Below the pieces are notes generated by a model. That model saw only the letters and a program-made list of their open reading frames with translations. It made no database searches and was not told the origin of the DNA. Below are positions 1 to 9,784 of a stretch of 64,000 bases of DNA, piece after piece. Source of the stretch: Betaproteobacteria bacterium (lineage in GTDB: Bacteria; Pseudomonadota; Gammaproteobacteria; Burkholderiales; Thiobacteraceae); contig JAHECG010000002.1 in NCBI GenBank assembly GCA_024641855.1, forward strand, positions 30,573 to 94,572, given 5' to 3'. How positions within the stretch are numbered: the first letter of the stretch is position 1; every line of letters starts with the position of its first letter. A program made the position numbers and the translations under genes.

Positions 1-377
1 GTTGCTTCGACTGTCGCCCGATCTGGCTTGCTACGCACAGACATGTAGCCGGTTAATTGGCCGTTCTCAAAGATGGGCGTGGCATTCGCTTCCACCCAAT
101 AGAAATCGCCATTTTTGCAGCGGTTTTTTACTAGCCCAGTCCAAGGACGTCCAGCCTTAAGTGTTATCCACAGATCGGCAAAGGCTTCCTCTGGCATATC
201 CGGGTGGCGCACCAGGTTATGCGGCGCACCAATCAATTCATGTTCGGTAAATCCACTAATCCGAATGAAGTCCTGATTGACGTAGGTGATCTGGCCTTTA
301 AGATCCGTTTTTGAAACAATGGAGTCTCCCGCCTTGAGCTCATATTCAACATTGGTAACCGGCATATTGGTGCGCAT
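1..377 (-). CDS. PAS domain-containing (Aer-like) methyl-accepting receptor, N-terminal part; C-terminus lies outside window
   Basis: Reverse-strand translation MRTNMPVTNVEYELKAGDSIVSKTDLKGQITYVNQDFIRISGFTEHELIGAPHNLVRHPDMP... is a typical Aer PAS; open to window edge; not in ORF track because truncated. Confidence 0.85.
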   Translation of the reverse strand, partial: MRTNMPVTNVEYELKAGDSIVSKTDLKGQITYVNQDFIRISGFTEHELIGAPHNLVRHPDMPEEAFADLWITLKAGRPWTGLVKNRCKNGDFYWVEANATPIFENGQLTGYMSVRSKPDRATVEA

Positions 378-391
378 TTTCGTTTCCCTCC

Positions 392-901
392 TTAAGCAGC
401 GAGTACTTCGACTAGCGCCATGTCGCTGCTGCTCATGAGGCGCTCAATATCAGCCAGGATGATCATGCGATCATCCAAGGTGCCCAGTCCCAGGATGTAC
501 TGGGTATCGAGACCAGCACCAAATTCCGGTGCCGGCTTGATTTGTTCGGAGGTCAGTGAAATCACATCCGAGACGCCGTCCACGACCATGCCGACGACAC
601 GGTTGGCGACATTCAGAATAATCACCACCGTGAGTTCATCGTAAGTGACATTGCCTAAGTTGAATTTGATGCGCATATCGACGATCGGTACGATAATGCC
701 GCGCAAGTTGATTACCCCTTTGATAAATTCAGGGGTATTTGCCAAGACGGTAACCGCGTCATAGCCGCGAATCTCCTGTACCTTGAGAATATCGATACCG
801 TATTCTTCCTTACCCAGCGTGAAGGACAAGAATTCGTTATTTGTCATCACATCGGCACTTGCTGCTTCTTGCGTTGCTTGCATCTCTATACCCCTTTTCA
901 A
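392..901 (-). CDS. cheW: Chemotaxis coupling protein CheW
   Basis: [55 protein letters not shown] is the canonical CheW signature. Confidence 0.96.
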   Translation of the reverse strand: MKRGIEMQATQEAASADVMTNNEFLSFTLGKEEYGIDILKVQEIRGYDAVTVLANTPEFIKGVINLRGIIVPIVDMRIKFNLGNVTYDELTVVIILNVANRVVGMVVDGVSDVISLTSEQIKPAPEFGAGLDTQYILGLGTLDDRMIILADIERLMSSSDMALVEVLAA

Positions 902-952
902 GTCCTTGTCACTTCAAAATGTGGCGCATCATGACTGCTTCATGCGTAGTTA

Positions 953-3070
953 CTATTGGTTGATGCGCACCAGCGCCGCCACATCCAAAATCATCGCTAC
1001 GCGTCCATCACCCATAATCGTTGCGCCCGACACGTAAGGTACTTTGCGGTAGTTGGCTTCCAAACTCTTCAGTACAACTTGATGTTGCCCCACCAACTCA
1101 TCTACGAATAACGCTACTTTCTTGCCATCCGCTTCCAGCAATACCAAAATACCCCGCTCTGGTTCAATGATGTCGGTTGAAATTCTGAAAACTTTATGCA
1201 AAGCAACTAATGGTAGATAAGCCCCACGCACTTGCACCACCGTGCCCTGTCCGCTCACCGTTTTAATTTCGGTGGACGCCGGTTGTAAGGATTCAGAAAT
1301 AAAGGTCAGCGGAATGATAAATATTTGGTTACCGACAGAGATCGACATTCCATCCAAAATGGCTAGCGTTAACGGTAAACGAATCGAAATCGTGGAACCA
1401 AAACCCGTTTCGGAGCTAATCTCGACCTGTCCACCCATTTCGTGGATATTGCGTTTGACCACATCCATGCCGACACCACGACCAGAAACATCCGTGACAA
1501 CATCTGCGGTGGAAAATCCAGGGGCGAAAATAAGCTGCCAGACTTCTTGATCCGTCATGCTGTCATTGACCGGCAAACCACGTTCCTTAGCCTTACTCAA
1601 AATTTTGACGCGGTTTAGTCCTGCGCCATTATCTTTAACTTCTATAATGATGTTGCTGCCCTGATGGAAAGCCCGCAAGGTGATTGTTCCCTTTGGATCT
1701 TTGCCAGCAGCTTCGCGCACATCCGGCGCCTCGATACCATGGTCGATACTATTGCGGACTAAATGCGTCAAAGGATCGGATAGTTTTTCGATCAACCCTT
1801 TGTCCAGCTCAGTGCCCTCGCCGACCGTTTTGAGTTCAATCTTTTTATTCAATTTGCTGGCCAAGTCGCGCACGACGCGTGGGAAGCGACTAAATACAAA
1901 ACCAATCGGCATCATACGAATCGACATGATCGACTCTTGTAAATCACGGGTGTTACGTTCTAATTGCCCCATTCCGTTCAACAAATGTTCATGCAACACA
2001 GGGTCAAGGTCGCCTGCGGTTTGCGCTAACATTGCTTGCGTGATGACCAACTCACCGACCAAGTTGATCAATAGATCCACTTTATCGGTATTCACACGAA
2101 TCGTACTTGCATCGGCTTGGGAAGTGGCGCCAGCCTTATCTGTCTCGCGACGGCCTGTTTTCACTTCTGCCGCTGCAGATACCGGTGATTTACTTGGGCT
2201 AGGCTTACTGACAGGAGTCGTTTCGACTTGAGGTGTTTCTATCTCGGTAAAAAAACCATAACTAGAATCTTCTTCAGCGGGTGGCGCTGCGACATCGGTA
2301 AAAAATCCATAGCTAGAATCGTCTTCAACTTTAGGGCTATCCATATCACCAAAAAAACCATAACTCGCATCATCGCTGGTCGCGTCGGTGAATAATTGAA
2401 TGTGCAATTTTTCCGGCTGCACAAAAAATGCAAAGGTATCTTTTAATTCGGCTTCAGTAACAGCGGTCGTCAGCGTTAAATTCCACAAAGGCGGTACTTT
2501 TCCAGCACCATTTTCAATGATTTCAAGCTGCCCCATGTTGCCAAGCTCTGCCAACAGATTATCAAGTTCAATCCCCTCATCCGGGGTAAATTCGATTTTG
2601 TAACAAACACCTGGACTGGCGGGAACAATGTCTACCGGCGCCACGTCTTGCGCTGTTAGTTGCGGTTTGCCATGAGCCGGTTTTGATCCGCTCAATTCGT
2701 CCAGTTTTTGACAAACATCGGTCACAATGCTTTCGTCAACATCGCCACCGTTTTGGTGTGCTTCCATTTGGGTTCTTAAAACATCACCGGCTTGCAAGAA
2801 GACATCGATCATTTCATTGCGCAATTCCAATTCCTCTTTGCGCAACTTGTCCAGCAACGTTTCCAACACATGCGTGACCGACGTCATATCGTTGAAGCCA
2901 AATGTTCCTGCGCCACCTTTTATCGAATGCGCTGCACGGAAAATCGCGTTCAAGTCGTCTATGCTGGGCGAATTCACATCCATCCCGAGCAATAAGCTTT
3001 CCATGGCGCCCAAGTGTTCTGCGACTTCTTCAAAAAACACTTGATAAAATTGACTCATGTCAACGGTCAT
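953..3070 (-). CDS. cheA: Chemotaxis histidine kinase CheA
   Basis: N-terminal Hpt (FRAAHSIKGGAGTFGF), HATPase (LVRNSIDHGIE, DNGAGL, GRGVGMDVV), C-terminal CheW-like domain. Confidence 0.97.
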   Translation of the reverse strand: MTVDMSQFYQVFFEEVAEHLGAMESLLLGMDVNSPSIDDLNAIFRAAHSIKGGAGTFGFNDMTSVTHVLETLLDKLRKEELELRNEMIDVFLQAGDVLRTQMEAHQNGGDVDESIVTDVCQKLDELSGSKPAHGKPQLTAQDVAPVDIVPASPGVCYKIEFTPDEGIELDNLLAELGNMGQLEIIENGAGKVPPLWNLTLTTAVTEAELKDTFAFFVQPEKLHIQLFTDATSDDASYGFFGDMDSPKVEDDSSYGFFTDVAAPPAEEDSSYGFFTEIETPQVETTPVSKPSPSKSPVSAAAEVKTGRRETDKAGATSQADASTIRVNTDKVDLLINLVGELVITQAMLAQTAGDLDPVLHEHLLNGMGQLERNTRDLQESIMSIRMMPIGFVFSRFPRVVRDLASKLNKKIELKTVGEGTELDKGLIEKLSDPLTHLVRNSIDHGIEAPDVREAAGKDPKGTITLRAFHQGSNIIIEVKDNGAGLNRVKILSKAKERGLPVNDSMTDQEVWQLIFAPGFSTADVVTDVSGRGVGMDVVKRNIHEMGGQVEISSETGFGSTISIRLPLTLAILDGMSISVGNQIFIIPLTFISESLQPASTEIKTVSGQGTVVQVRGAYLPLVALHKVFRISTDIIEPERGILVLLEADGKKVALFVDELVGQHQVVLKSLEANYRKVPYVSGATIMGDGRVAMILDVAALVRINQ

Positions 3071-3121
3071 GGTGCGCCTTTAAAAAATTGGGAGTAATCG
3101 AGAAGAGAAACATTAAATGCG

Positions 3122-3520
3122 TTAACCGATGACTTTTTTAACAACATCCAACAATTTTTGCGGATCGAAAGGTTTGACTAACCAACCCGTAGCACCGGCG
3201 GCTTTGCCTTTCGCTTTCATGTCATCACCCGCTTCGGTGGTGAGCATCAATATCGGGGTGCTTTTATATTGGGGTAATCCACGCAAATTCTTAATCAGCG
3301 TCAGACCATCCATTTTTGGCATGTTCTGATCCGTGAGAATCAAATTAATGGATTTGGCCTTGGCTTTGTCCAGTCCATCTTGACCGTCTACCGCTTCCAC
3401 TACGTCATACCCGGCGCCTTTTAAAGTAAAAGCAACCATTTGGCGAATGGATGTCGAGTCGTCAACTGCGAGGATTGTTTTTGCCATTTCTTTGTCCTTA
3501 AATTCAGGGCCGTTATTCAC
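3122..3520 (-). CDS. cheY: CheY-like single-domain response regulator
   Basis: ILAVDDSTSIRQMV, LILTDQNMPKMDG, KPFD; adjacent to cheA. Confidence 0.93.
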   Translation of the reverse strand: MNNGPEFKDKEMAKTILAVDDSTSIRQMVAFTLKGAGYDVVEAVDGQDGLDKAKAKSINLILTDQNMPKMDGLTLIKNLRGLPQYKSTPILMLTTEAGDDMKAKGKAAGATGWLVKPFDPQKLLDVVKKVIG

Positions 3521-3756
3521 AATGAAGCTGCGCCCGGCGCTTCACTATCCAATACCAGAGCTAGTAGCTCAGGTTATCGGTACGGACTGGACTAGACTTT
3601 AGTTATTTTTTTCAAGCTTTTTGTAAATCAGGGCCGCTATAGGATTTAAAGCTGATCGGTAAAAGTATTTCTGATAAGCCATAAAAATCATGAAGCTAAT
3701 AGGGGTATTGCGGGACAAGAGAAAAACTGGAAAAAACGAAAGCGGTGGAATTGAGC

Positions 3757-3957
3757 TTAATTAGACTCGGATTTCAAGATATCCAAAAATGACAATAGCA
3801 ACGCATCGCAAGACTGTGCGCGGCTACTAAAACTTTCCGCCATGACACCAGCGCGTGCCGACTCAAACATCGTATTCATGGCGACAAGGCGCGCAAAAAA
3901 AGCACGCTCTTCATGAGACGTCGGGCTGGAAACTGATGAGGATTGCGGTGTTTGCAT
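3757..3957 (-). CDS. Hypothetical small protein (66 aa), possible
   Basis: Open frame between cheY and the MCP gene; no recognised domain. Confidence 0.3.
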   Translation of the reverse strand: MQTPQSSSVSSPTSHEERAFFARLVAMNTMFESARAGVMAESFSSRAQSCDALLLSFLDILKSESN

Positions 3958-4195
3958 CGATGGTGCAGTTGTACGAGGTTTATCAATTTATAGCTTATTA
4001 CGGACAAATCCTCAGAATATTTAGGCCTCCTGAATAAAATTTTTAATATAAATACATTATATGTATAACTTGCTGTATATATTGATATTTTTATATGTAT
4101 TAAATTTCCACATTTATCTAATGTTTTAGATAATCAAGCCGTAATTTGAATTGCCAACTAAATCTACTAGTCGGTGCAGATTAAGGAGAATTAAC

Positions 4196-5833
4196 GTGCT
4201 TAACAAACTCAGTATCAAGGCACAGCTATTTTTAGGTGCAGCGATCAGCCTCGGAATTATTATTGTTTTGGGCGCGACCAATATTTATTCGATTCGCCAA
4301 GGCTCCACTGCATTGGCAGATGTCTATGAAGACAATGTACAGCCCTTAATTCAGTTACAGGAGATGGGCGCAACACTCAAAGAAATACGGTTCAGAATGG
4401 CGGCTGTTCCACTCGATCAAATGTCCATTAAAGGATCCCACGATCAACTCACAGAGGCCCGTGTGCGCCTACCCAAAGTTTGGGGTGAGTTTAAAAAACA
4501 TATTGCAAGTGCGGGCATCAAGTTGGAACCCGTAGATCAAGAGGCATTTGATAAGATTGACAAGCATTTTCCAGATTTAGAAAGTTTAATGGCCAAACTC
4601 GATGGCTTGTATGCCCTCGAAAACAAGGATGCGTTACTCCCACCTTTGCAGGACGAATGGCCGCAGATTAATCGCAATTTGCTAAAACCCATTGATCAAT
4701 TGATTGCGGTACAAGATATTGGCGCCAAAAAAACTTATGAAAAAAACGTAGGGCTAGGTAAAAAACTAACGGTAGTGTCGCTTGCATTAATTGCCTTCAG
4801 TTTGTTTGTAACGCTGTTGTTTACGATCAGTCTAGTCAGAATGATGAATCGTAATATTGCAATTCTCCAGAAGACATTACTTGATGTTGAAAATGGCAAT
4901 CTCGGTGTGAGCGCGCAAATTACTCAGAACAACGAATTAGGTACGATGGCTAACTCGCTCAATAAAACAATCGCCCAGTTAAAGAACATTATTGGCGGCG
5001 TTATATCGGTTGCGGATAGTCTAGCCAAAACATCTTCCAACATTTCTAATGTCACGGCTCAAGTGACTAACCGTGTCGATGCGCAAACTGATCGGATTAT
5101 GCAAATCAGCGCCGCAATGGAAGAAATGAGCGTATCCGTCACGGAAATATCCACTGGCGCAGGCAATGTCGTTAATGCATCAAACGAGACGCAACTGATC
5201 GCACAAAATGCCAATGAGAATATGCTAAAAAACACGTCGGCCAATCGCCGTATCGTGGATTCTGTCGAAACTTCGAGCAGTCTCATTAATGAATTGAGTC
5301 AATCCATTGCAAAAATTAGCGAAATCACCAAAGTCATTAAAGATATCGCCGATCAAACGAATCTGTTGGCTTTAAATGCGGCAATTGAAGCGGCACGCGC
5401 TGGAGAGCAAGGTCGTGGATTTGCTGTCGTGGCGGATGAAGTACGAAAACTGGCAGAGCGCACGGCCTTAAGCACTGCGGACATCACCAGTATGGTCGAT
5501 ACGATTAGTAATAAAACTGGATTATCGGTACGCGCGATGGATATGGTTAAGCAAGAGGTCGAAAGTGGTGCCAGCTACAATGAAGCCACGAATCAAACCT
5601 TACTTAAAATTGCGGAAGCGGCAGTACAAGTCACCAGCCTAGCGCATCACATTGCATCGGCAACGCAGGAACAATCCAGTGCCAGTGAAGAAACTGCACG
5701 AAATATGGAAGAAATCTCGAGTATTACCGAAGAAAACGCATCGGGTATTCATGATGTACGCGCTGCAGCAGCTGACATGGCAAATACCGCCACTGAGTTA
5801 CAACGGATGGTAGGCCAATTCAAACTAGGGTAA
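4196..5833 (+). CDS. Methyl-accepting chemotaxis protein (4HB-type sensor, HAMP, MCP signalling domain)
   Basis: GTG start at 4196 after [29 protein letters not shown]1; hairpin tip [43 protein letters not shown]. Confidence 0.95.
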   Translation: MLNKLSIKAQLFLGAAISLGIIIVLGATNIYSIRQGSTALADVYEDNVQPLIQLQEMGATLKEIRFRMAAVPLDQMSIKGSHDQLTEARVRLPKVWGEFKKHIASAGIKLEPVDQEAFDKIDKHFPDLESLMAKLDGLYALENKDALLPPLQDEWPQINRNLLKPIDQLIAVQDIGAKKTYEKNVGLGKKLTVVSLALIAFSLFVTLLFTISLVRMMNRNIAILQKTLLDVENGNLGVSAQITQNNELGTMANSLNKTIAQLKNIIGGVISVADSLAKTSSNISNVTAQVTNRVDAQTDRIMQISAAMEEMSVSVTEISTGAGNVVNASNETQLIAQNANENMLKNTSANRRIVDSVETSSSLINELSQSIAKISEITKVIKDIADQTNLLALNAAIEAARAGEQGRGFAVVADEVRKLAERTALSTADITSMVDTISNKTGLSVRAMDMVKQEVESGASYNEATNQTLLKIAEAAVQVTSLAHHIASATQEQSSASEETARNMEEISSITEENASGIHDVRAAAADMANTATELQRMVGQFKLG

Positions 5834-5855
5834 TGCGCTATTGCGCAAAAACGAA

Positions 5856-5881
5856 GGCAGGGAATCCTACGATTTCCTGCC
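5856..5881. terminator. Hairpin between convergent MCP and SRPBCC-like genes
   Basis: GGCAGGGAATC-CTAC-GATTTCCTGCC; no strong T tract. Confidence 0.5.
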
Positions 5882-5904
5882 TTGCGTCTAAAAAATAACA
5901 AGCG

Positions 5905-6528
5905 TTAATGACGGGCCAATTCGAGCCAATAAATAATAAAGACAAACAAGAATACGACAAACTCCAACGCCGTCACCCAAATGAGCATGCGCGCAATTCT
6001 ACGATGCGTCGGCCGCATTCCAAGCCAAAACTTCCCATGGTACCAACGATACGGCATAAACCACGCCCAACGTTTTATTCCTTGAATATAACTGCGAATG
6101 GAATTTCCCCAAGGAATCAGGCTATGGTCAATTTCTCTTAATTGTTGCTCCCCTTGCGTTGGATCAGGCTGATGGTAGTGCTCCCGCAAAGTGAGTATGG
6201 ATTTATTCTGATCGTCGGCCATTTGAATACTAATCTCCAACGCATTTTTCAATCCTTGACTATAACGCAACAAGAAACCACTACCGACCGGAAGAGTTTC
6301 AAGGCGCATGTCAAGATTATAAGTGACTCCATTCATCTCATTCAAAGCTTCAAAATGAATGACCTGCCCTTCTTCGAGCTCTTCCCATTTTTTTATATCC
6401 AAATAGGGATTGAGACGAAACAGCCGTTCTGAATTCTTCAAAAACTCCAGCAACGCGCTTGGCGATGCGGAAATCTCGAGTGTTACCCAGGTGCTATTCT
6501 CTTGTGGCGCTGCGACAGCATCACTCAT
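5905..6528 (-). CDS. SRPBCC/START-like protein with C-terminal TM helix
   Basis: WVTLEISASPSALLEFLKNSERLFRLNPYL... resembles SRPBCC ligand-binding fold; hydrophobic MLIWVTALEFVVFLFVFIIYW C-terminus; ATGA overlap with upstream usp gene. Confidence 0.6.
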   Translation of the reverse strand: MSDAVAAPQENSTWVTLEISASPSALLEFLKNSERLFRLNPYLDIKKWEELEEGQVIHFEALNEMNGVTYNLDMRLETLPVGSGFLLRYSQGLKNALEISIQMADDQNKSILTLREHYHQPDPTQGEQQLREIDHSLIPWGNSIRSYIQGIKRWAWFMPYRWYHGKFWLGMRPTHRRIARMLIWVTALEFVVFLFVFIIYWLELARH

Positions 6529-6992
6529 GAGGCAGTATTTGCGATTAACAGCGGAATTTTAAGTTGTCGAACCAAGGCATCCAGCTTAATGCCCGAACGA
6601 TAGCCCAATATTCCCTTTGGACGCGGCGAACCGATGAGCGCTAGCGTCGCTTGTTCTTGCAAAGCTGTTTTAACAAAACACTCGGTAGGATCACCGACAA
6701 GAACGATGGATTTGTAAGCTAGGTTACGCTCCGTACAACGCGCTTCCAATGCACTGAGTTGTGCCGCTGCATCCTTCTCCAACAAGCCTTCCACATAACG
6801 GCCAAAAGTATCACGCGTAGATGCGTTATTGAGCCAATCATCGCCTTGCATGCCTTCCCATAAATCGGGTACGACCAACAAGTGCACGATCAAAGTTTGC
6901 TGTGGAACGGCCACATCAAAAGCTAATTTTTCCGCCAACTTAGCACCTTCAGTGCCGTGATGTCCAAGTAATATGATTTGCGTATTTAACAT
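6525..6992 (-). CDS. Universal stress protein family (UspA-like)
   Basis: IILLGHHGTEGAKLAEKLA ... ALIGSPRPKGILGYRSGIKLDALVRQLKIPLLI. Confidence 0.75.
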   Translation of the reverse strand: MLNTQIILLGHHGTEGAKLAEKLAFDVAVPQQTLIVHLLVVPDLWEGMQGDDWLNNASTRDTFGRYVEGLLEKDAAAQLSALEARCTERNLAYKSIVLVGDPTECFVKTALQEQATLALIGSPRPKGILGYRSGIKLDALVRQLKIPLLIANTAS

Positions 6993-7002
6993 AGTGCTTC
7001 AC

Positions 7003-7042
7003 AAAAAAATACGCGGGAGCCCTGATAAACAAAGCTCCCGCG
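7003..7042 (-). terminator. Rho-independent terminator downstream of the YeiH/small-ORF pair
   Basis: Reverse strand CGCGGGAGC-loop-GCTCCCGCG followed by TATTTTTTT. Confidence 0.85.
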
Positions 7043-7059
7043 CATGGTGGGTTAAAACT

Positions 7060-7182
7060 TTAAGCGAGTAACATCACGCCAAAAGCAATGGCAAAAGCGA
7101 AAATCAAAGCGCTGAAATCCTCGCGTCGATCGCTCACAAAAATCGAAAGGCTGGTACCACGTTCAAATTTTGGTGCTTCCAT
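7060..7182 (-). CDS. 40-aa small membrane protein (MEAPKFERGTSLSIFVSDRREDFSALIFAFAIAFGVMLLA)
   Basis: AAGGAG 6 nt before ATG at 7182, 13 nt after the YeiH gene stop, followed by a strong terminator; single hydrophobic C-terminal segment. Track start (7242) lies inside the upstream gene. Confidence 0.75.
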   Translation of the reverse strand: MEAPKFERGTSLSIFVSDRREDFSALIFAFAIAFGVMLLA

Positions 7183-7195
7183 AGCCATCTCCTTT

Positions 7196-8950
7196 TTAGA
7201 TAAATTCTTTAACGAACAACAACACCACAACCAGAGAACCAACGGCTTTCAAGGTTCCTACAACACCGCCAATGATCAACGGCTTGCCGCCTGCCTGCTT
7301 GAGTGCTTTGCCAGTAATCTGCATACCAAGTCCGATCAGCCCGAAAGCGAACAACCATGCAATCCAGTTACGATACGATTTGATGTTCTTGGAAGTATGG
7401 TACGCGTTCTTGTGTGCCTTCTCTATGGAACCTTTGGCAAGCGCATCGAGCCCTTCAAGCTTGGCTACCGACTCCAGAATGCTATCCTGTTGCCGTGTTG
7501 ACAGTTTCTTGTTGGCAACTAGATCACTCATGGCTTTGTAGGCTTCATCAGCCGTTACCTTGTGCCCTTCGAGAACCACGTTCTTGTCAGCCAAATATTT
7601 GCTGAACGCTTGGGCTCCTTCGCCCTCACGTAGGCGGGTCAACTCGGCTTCAATAGCCTTTGTTTCTTTGCCTTTGAGCAGTTTCTCTTCTTTAATTTCC
7701 GTGCTGCTGAAATATTTGCCCTTGTAGTGGCCTGCCGGTGCAAACATACCCGCAGAACTTAGGGCAAACATGGCAATGAAACCCAGCACGAATACCGGAA
7801 ACTTGGCAACCACAACTTGCGCAAGGTTGACCTTTTCAGCACCTTCTTCATGTTTGACGTACCATGCAGCCAGCCAAAGCACGATGATTGGCAAGAAAAG
7901 AACACGGGTGATGTTGAAAATTTCCGCTACTTTGAGCGTTTCAATGCCTTTCGGATCAAACGCCAGAGCCGCACCCGCTACTTGTGCAGAATTCAAAATA
8001 CCGGTCCCAGCCCAAGCGCCGAATTGTACCGGTCCCATACCCAGGATATGGCCAACGGTTGGGAACAGGAACATACAACCAACACCCCAGATCAGGATGG
8101 TGCCGATGGTGTAGGCAATTTCCTCTGCTTTTGCCTGTACCACTGGAGAAGCTGCGACTGTAGCCGATACACCACACACGCCCATACCAGCGGAAAGAAC
8201 AGCAGTCATGGAATTATTCGATCCCATGCGCTTACCCATGAACAGCACCAGCCCAACAGAACCCAACACGAAGATGCCGATCATAACGACAGACAGTGCA
8301 CCGAGTTGCGCTAATTCCGCAGCGCTATACAAAGTACCGAGCAGAATTACACCAGTCTTGAGGAAGAAGCGCGCGGTACGCACGCCGTTTGCCGCCCAAG
8401 CAGGAATCTTGAACACGTTAACGATAACCATGCCAATCACAATACCGATCACCACATAGTTCAAGTTAAAGATCTTGGCGAAGTCCCATCCTAGCGTTGG
8501 CGCTGCTGCTTTACCCCAATTGCCAAAGATCGGATCCAAACCCCATCTGACAATAAAGGCAATGGCTAGAATAAAGGCAATCCCCGGCACAATCGAAATA
8601 AAATAGTCAAGACTGCCTTCAGTGGGTTTCCACATCAGCGTGATCAAGCCAATTAACACAAATGCACCACCGAAGTAATAAGACATATGTGTTTGCGTTG
8701 CTTTTGCACTGTCGAAGTGTGAAGCAGGCATTTTCATGTCTGGTGCGGGCTTACCTTCTGCTTTGGCAAGCTCGGTTGCAACGGCCAATTCCGCGTCAAA
8801 TTTTTCTTTGACTTTTAAGTGGTCTTTATAAGCGGAAGCTTGTAGAGAAGATTGTATGCCATCGATATTGCCTGATGCATTCAACCATCCCCAAGCCATC
8901 ATGAGTATGCCGATAATGAGCAAGGCTGGTGATTTGACTGTGTAAACCAT
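7196..8950 (-). CDS. YeiH-family (UPF0324) putative sulfate exporter, long form
   Basis: Multi-TM; conserved ARFFLKTGVILLGTLYSAAELAQLG, AGMGVCGVSATVAASPVVQAKAEEIAYTIGTILIWG, AWAGTGILNSAQVAGAAL; GGAGGAAATAAT RBS. Confidence 0.88.
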   Translation of the reverse strand: MVYTVKSPALLIIGILMMAWGWLNASGNIDGIQSSLQASAYKDHLKVKEKFDAELAVATELAKAEGKPAPDMKMPASHFDSAKATQTHMSYYFGGAFVLIGLITLMWKPTEGSLDYFISIVPGIAFILAIAFIVRWGLDPIFGNWGKAAAPTLGWDFAKIFNLNYVVIGIVIGMVIVNVFKIPAWAANGVRTARFFLKTGVILLGTLYSAAELAQLGALSVVMIGIFVLGSVGLVLFMGKRMGSNNSMTAVLSAGMGVCGVSATVAASPVVQAKAEEIAYTIGTILIWGVGCMFLFPTVGHILGMGPVQFGAWAGTGILNSAQVAGAALAFDPKGIETLKVAEIFNITRVLFLPIIVLWLAAWYVKHEEGAEKVNLAQVVVAKFPVFVLGFIAMFALSSAGMFAPAGHYKGKYFSSTEIKEEKLLKGKETKAIEAELTRLREGEGAQAFSKYLADKNVVLEGHKVTADEAYKAMSDLVANKKLSTRQQDSILESVAKLEGLDALAKGSIEKAHKNAYHTSKNIKSYRNWIAWLFAFGLIGLGMQITGKALKQAGGKPLIIGGVVGTLKAVGSLVVVLLFVKEFI

Positions 8951-8996
8951 ATTATTTCCTCCTCCATCTTGGGTTGTAAAACCCGTTTTAAAAGCC

Positions 8997-9024
8997 GGTG
9001 AATCCCGTGAATCACGGGTTCACC
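8997..9024 (-). terminator. Hairpin between rhodanese and YeiH genes
   Basis: GGTGAATCCCGTGA/TCACGGGTTCACC inverted repeat; minus-strand side followed by GGCTTTTAAAAC. Confidence 0.6.
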
Positions 9025-9056
9025 CTTTTTAGCTTTTCGTTCTTATTATGACGAAA

Positions 9057-9530
9057 TTATTCCGTCGGAAGCTTACGAGCCTTCCAATCGGGGTAACCCG
9101 AGCGATACCAGTGAACGTTTTTATAACCGTTTTTTGCTAGTACAACAGCGGCTTTATAGGATTTAAAGCAAGTGCCAGAGTTACAAAACACAACGATGTG
9201 AGCATTTTTATCTTTTAGTTTACCCATGTCGAACTTGTCTTGCGAAGCATCGAAGTCAGCTGCCTTCGCACTTTTTTCTGGATCGTAAGGTACGGAAATA
9301 GCACCTTTGATACTACCTTCACCAAACTCCGAGGCTTTGCGCGTATCGACCAACACAGCCCCCTTGGCCTGTAAATCTTGAACCTGTTTCGCATCTACTA
9401 GATTAACGCCGGCTGGTGCTGCTGCTGGCGTTTCGGCGGCTTGTACACTTGCGCTCGTAAAAGCCATAAAACCTACAGTCATGAATACCGATGTAAAACG
9501 TTTAAAACTGTTCATACTGCATTCCTCCAA
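9057..9530 (-). CDS. Periplasmic rhodanese-like protein
   Basis: Signal peptide; VDTRKASEFGEGSIKGAISVPYD; active-site loop CNSGTCFKSYKAA. Confidence 0.9.
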   Translation of the reverse strand: MEECSMNSFKRFTSVFMTVGFMAFTSASVQAAETPAAAPAGVNLVDAKQVQDLQAKGAVLVDTRKASEFGEGSIKGAISVPYDPEKSAKAADFDASQDKFDMGKLKDKNAHIVVFCNSGTCFKSYKAAVVLAKNGYKNVHWYRSGYPDWKARKLPTE

Positions 9531-9784
9531 GAGATAGGTTCAAAATTGATACAAGTCCAAATTGAATTCAAAAACACAATTAAAAACAAGTCCGATTTTT
9601 CGGATAATCACTAACTGCAACTATCGGCTCTTTTGCAGCCACTAAATGCAGCCATAAGTGCTAACGCAAATTGATAGCGTTGCAACTTTTTACGCGGACT
9701 GGAATTTGAAGTCAACAGCAAAATCATATTTATGACGCAATTCCTTTTTCTTTATGACGCGCAGTTTCACTATTGTCTAATACG

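Noticed and set aside
2239-3132. Numerous + strand ORFs inside cheA (2400-2603, 2683-2877, 2727-3044, 2902-3132) and - strand 2239-2433
   Set aside because: Antisense or alternative frames of a strongly supported gene; no domains.
7088-8459. ORFs opposite the YeiH gene (7088-7501, 7770-8114, 7817-8314, 8208-8459) and 7956-8177
   Set aside because: Shadow frames; low-complexity or unusual composition, no RBS or homology signal.
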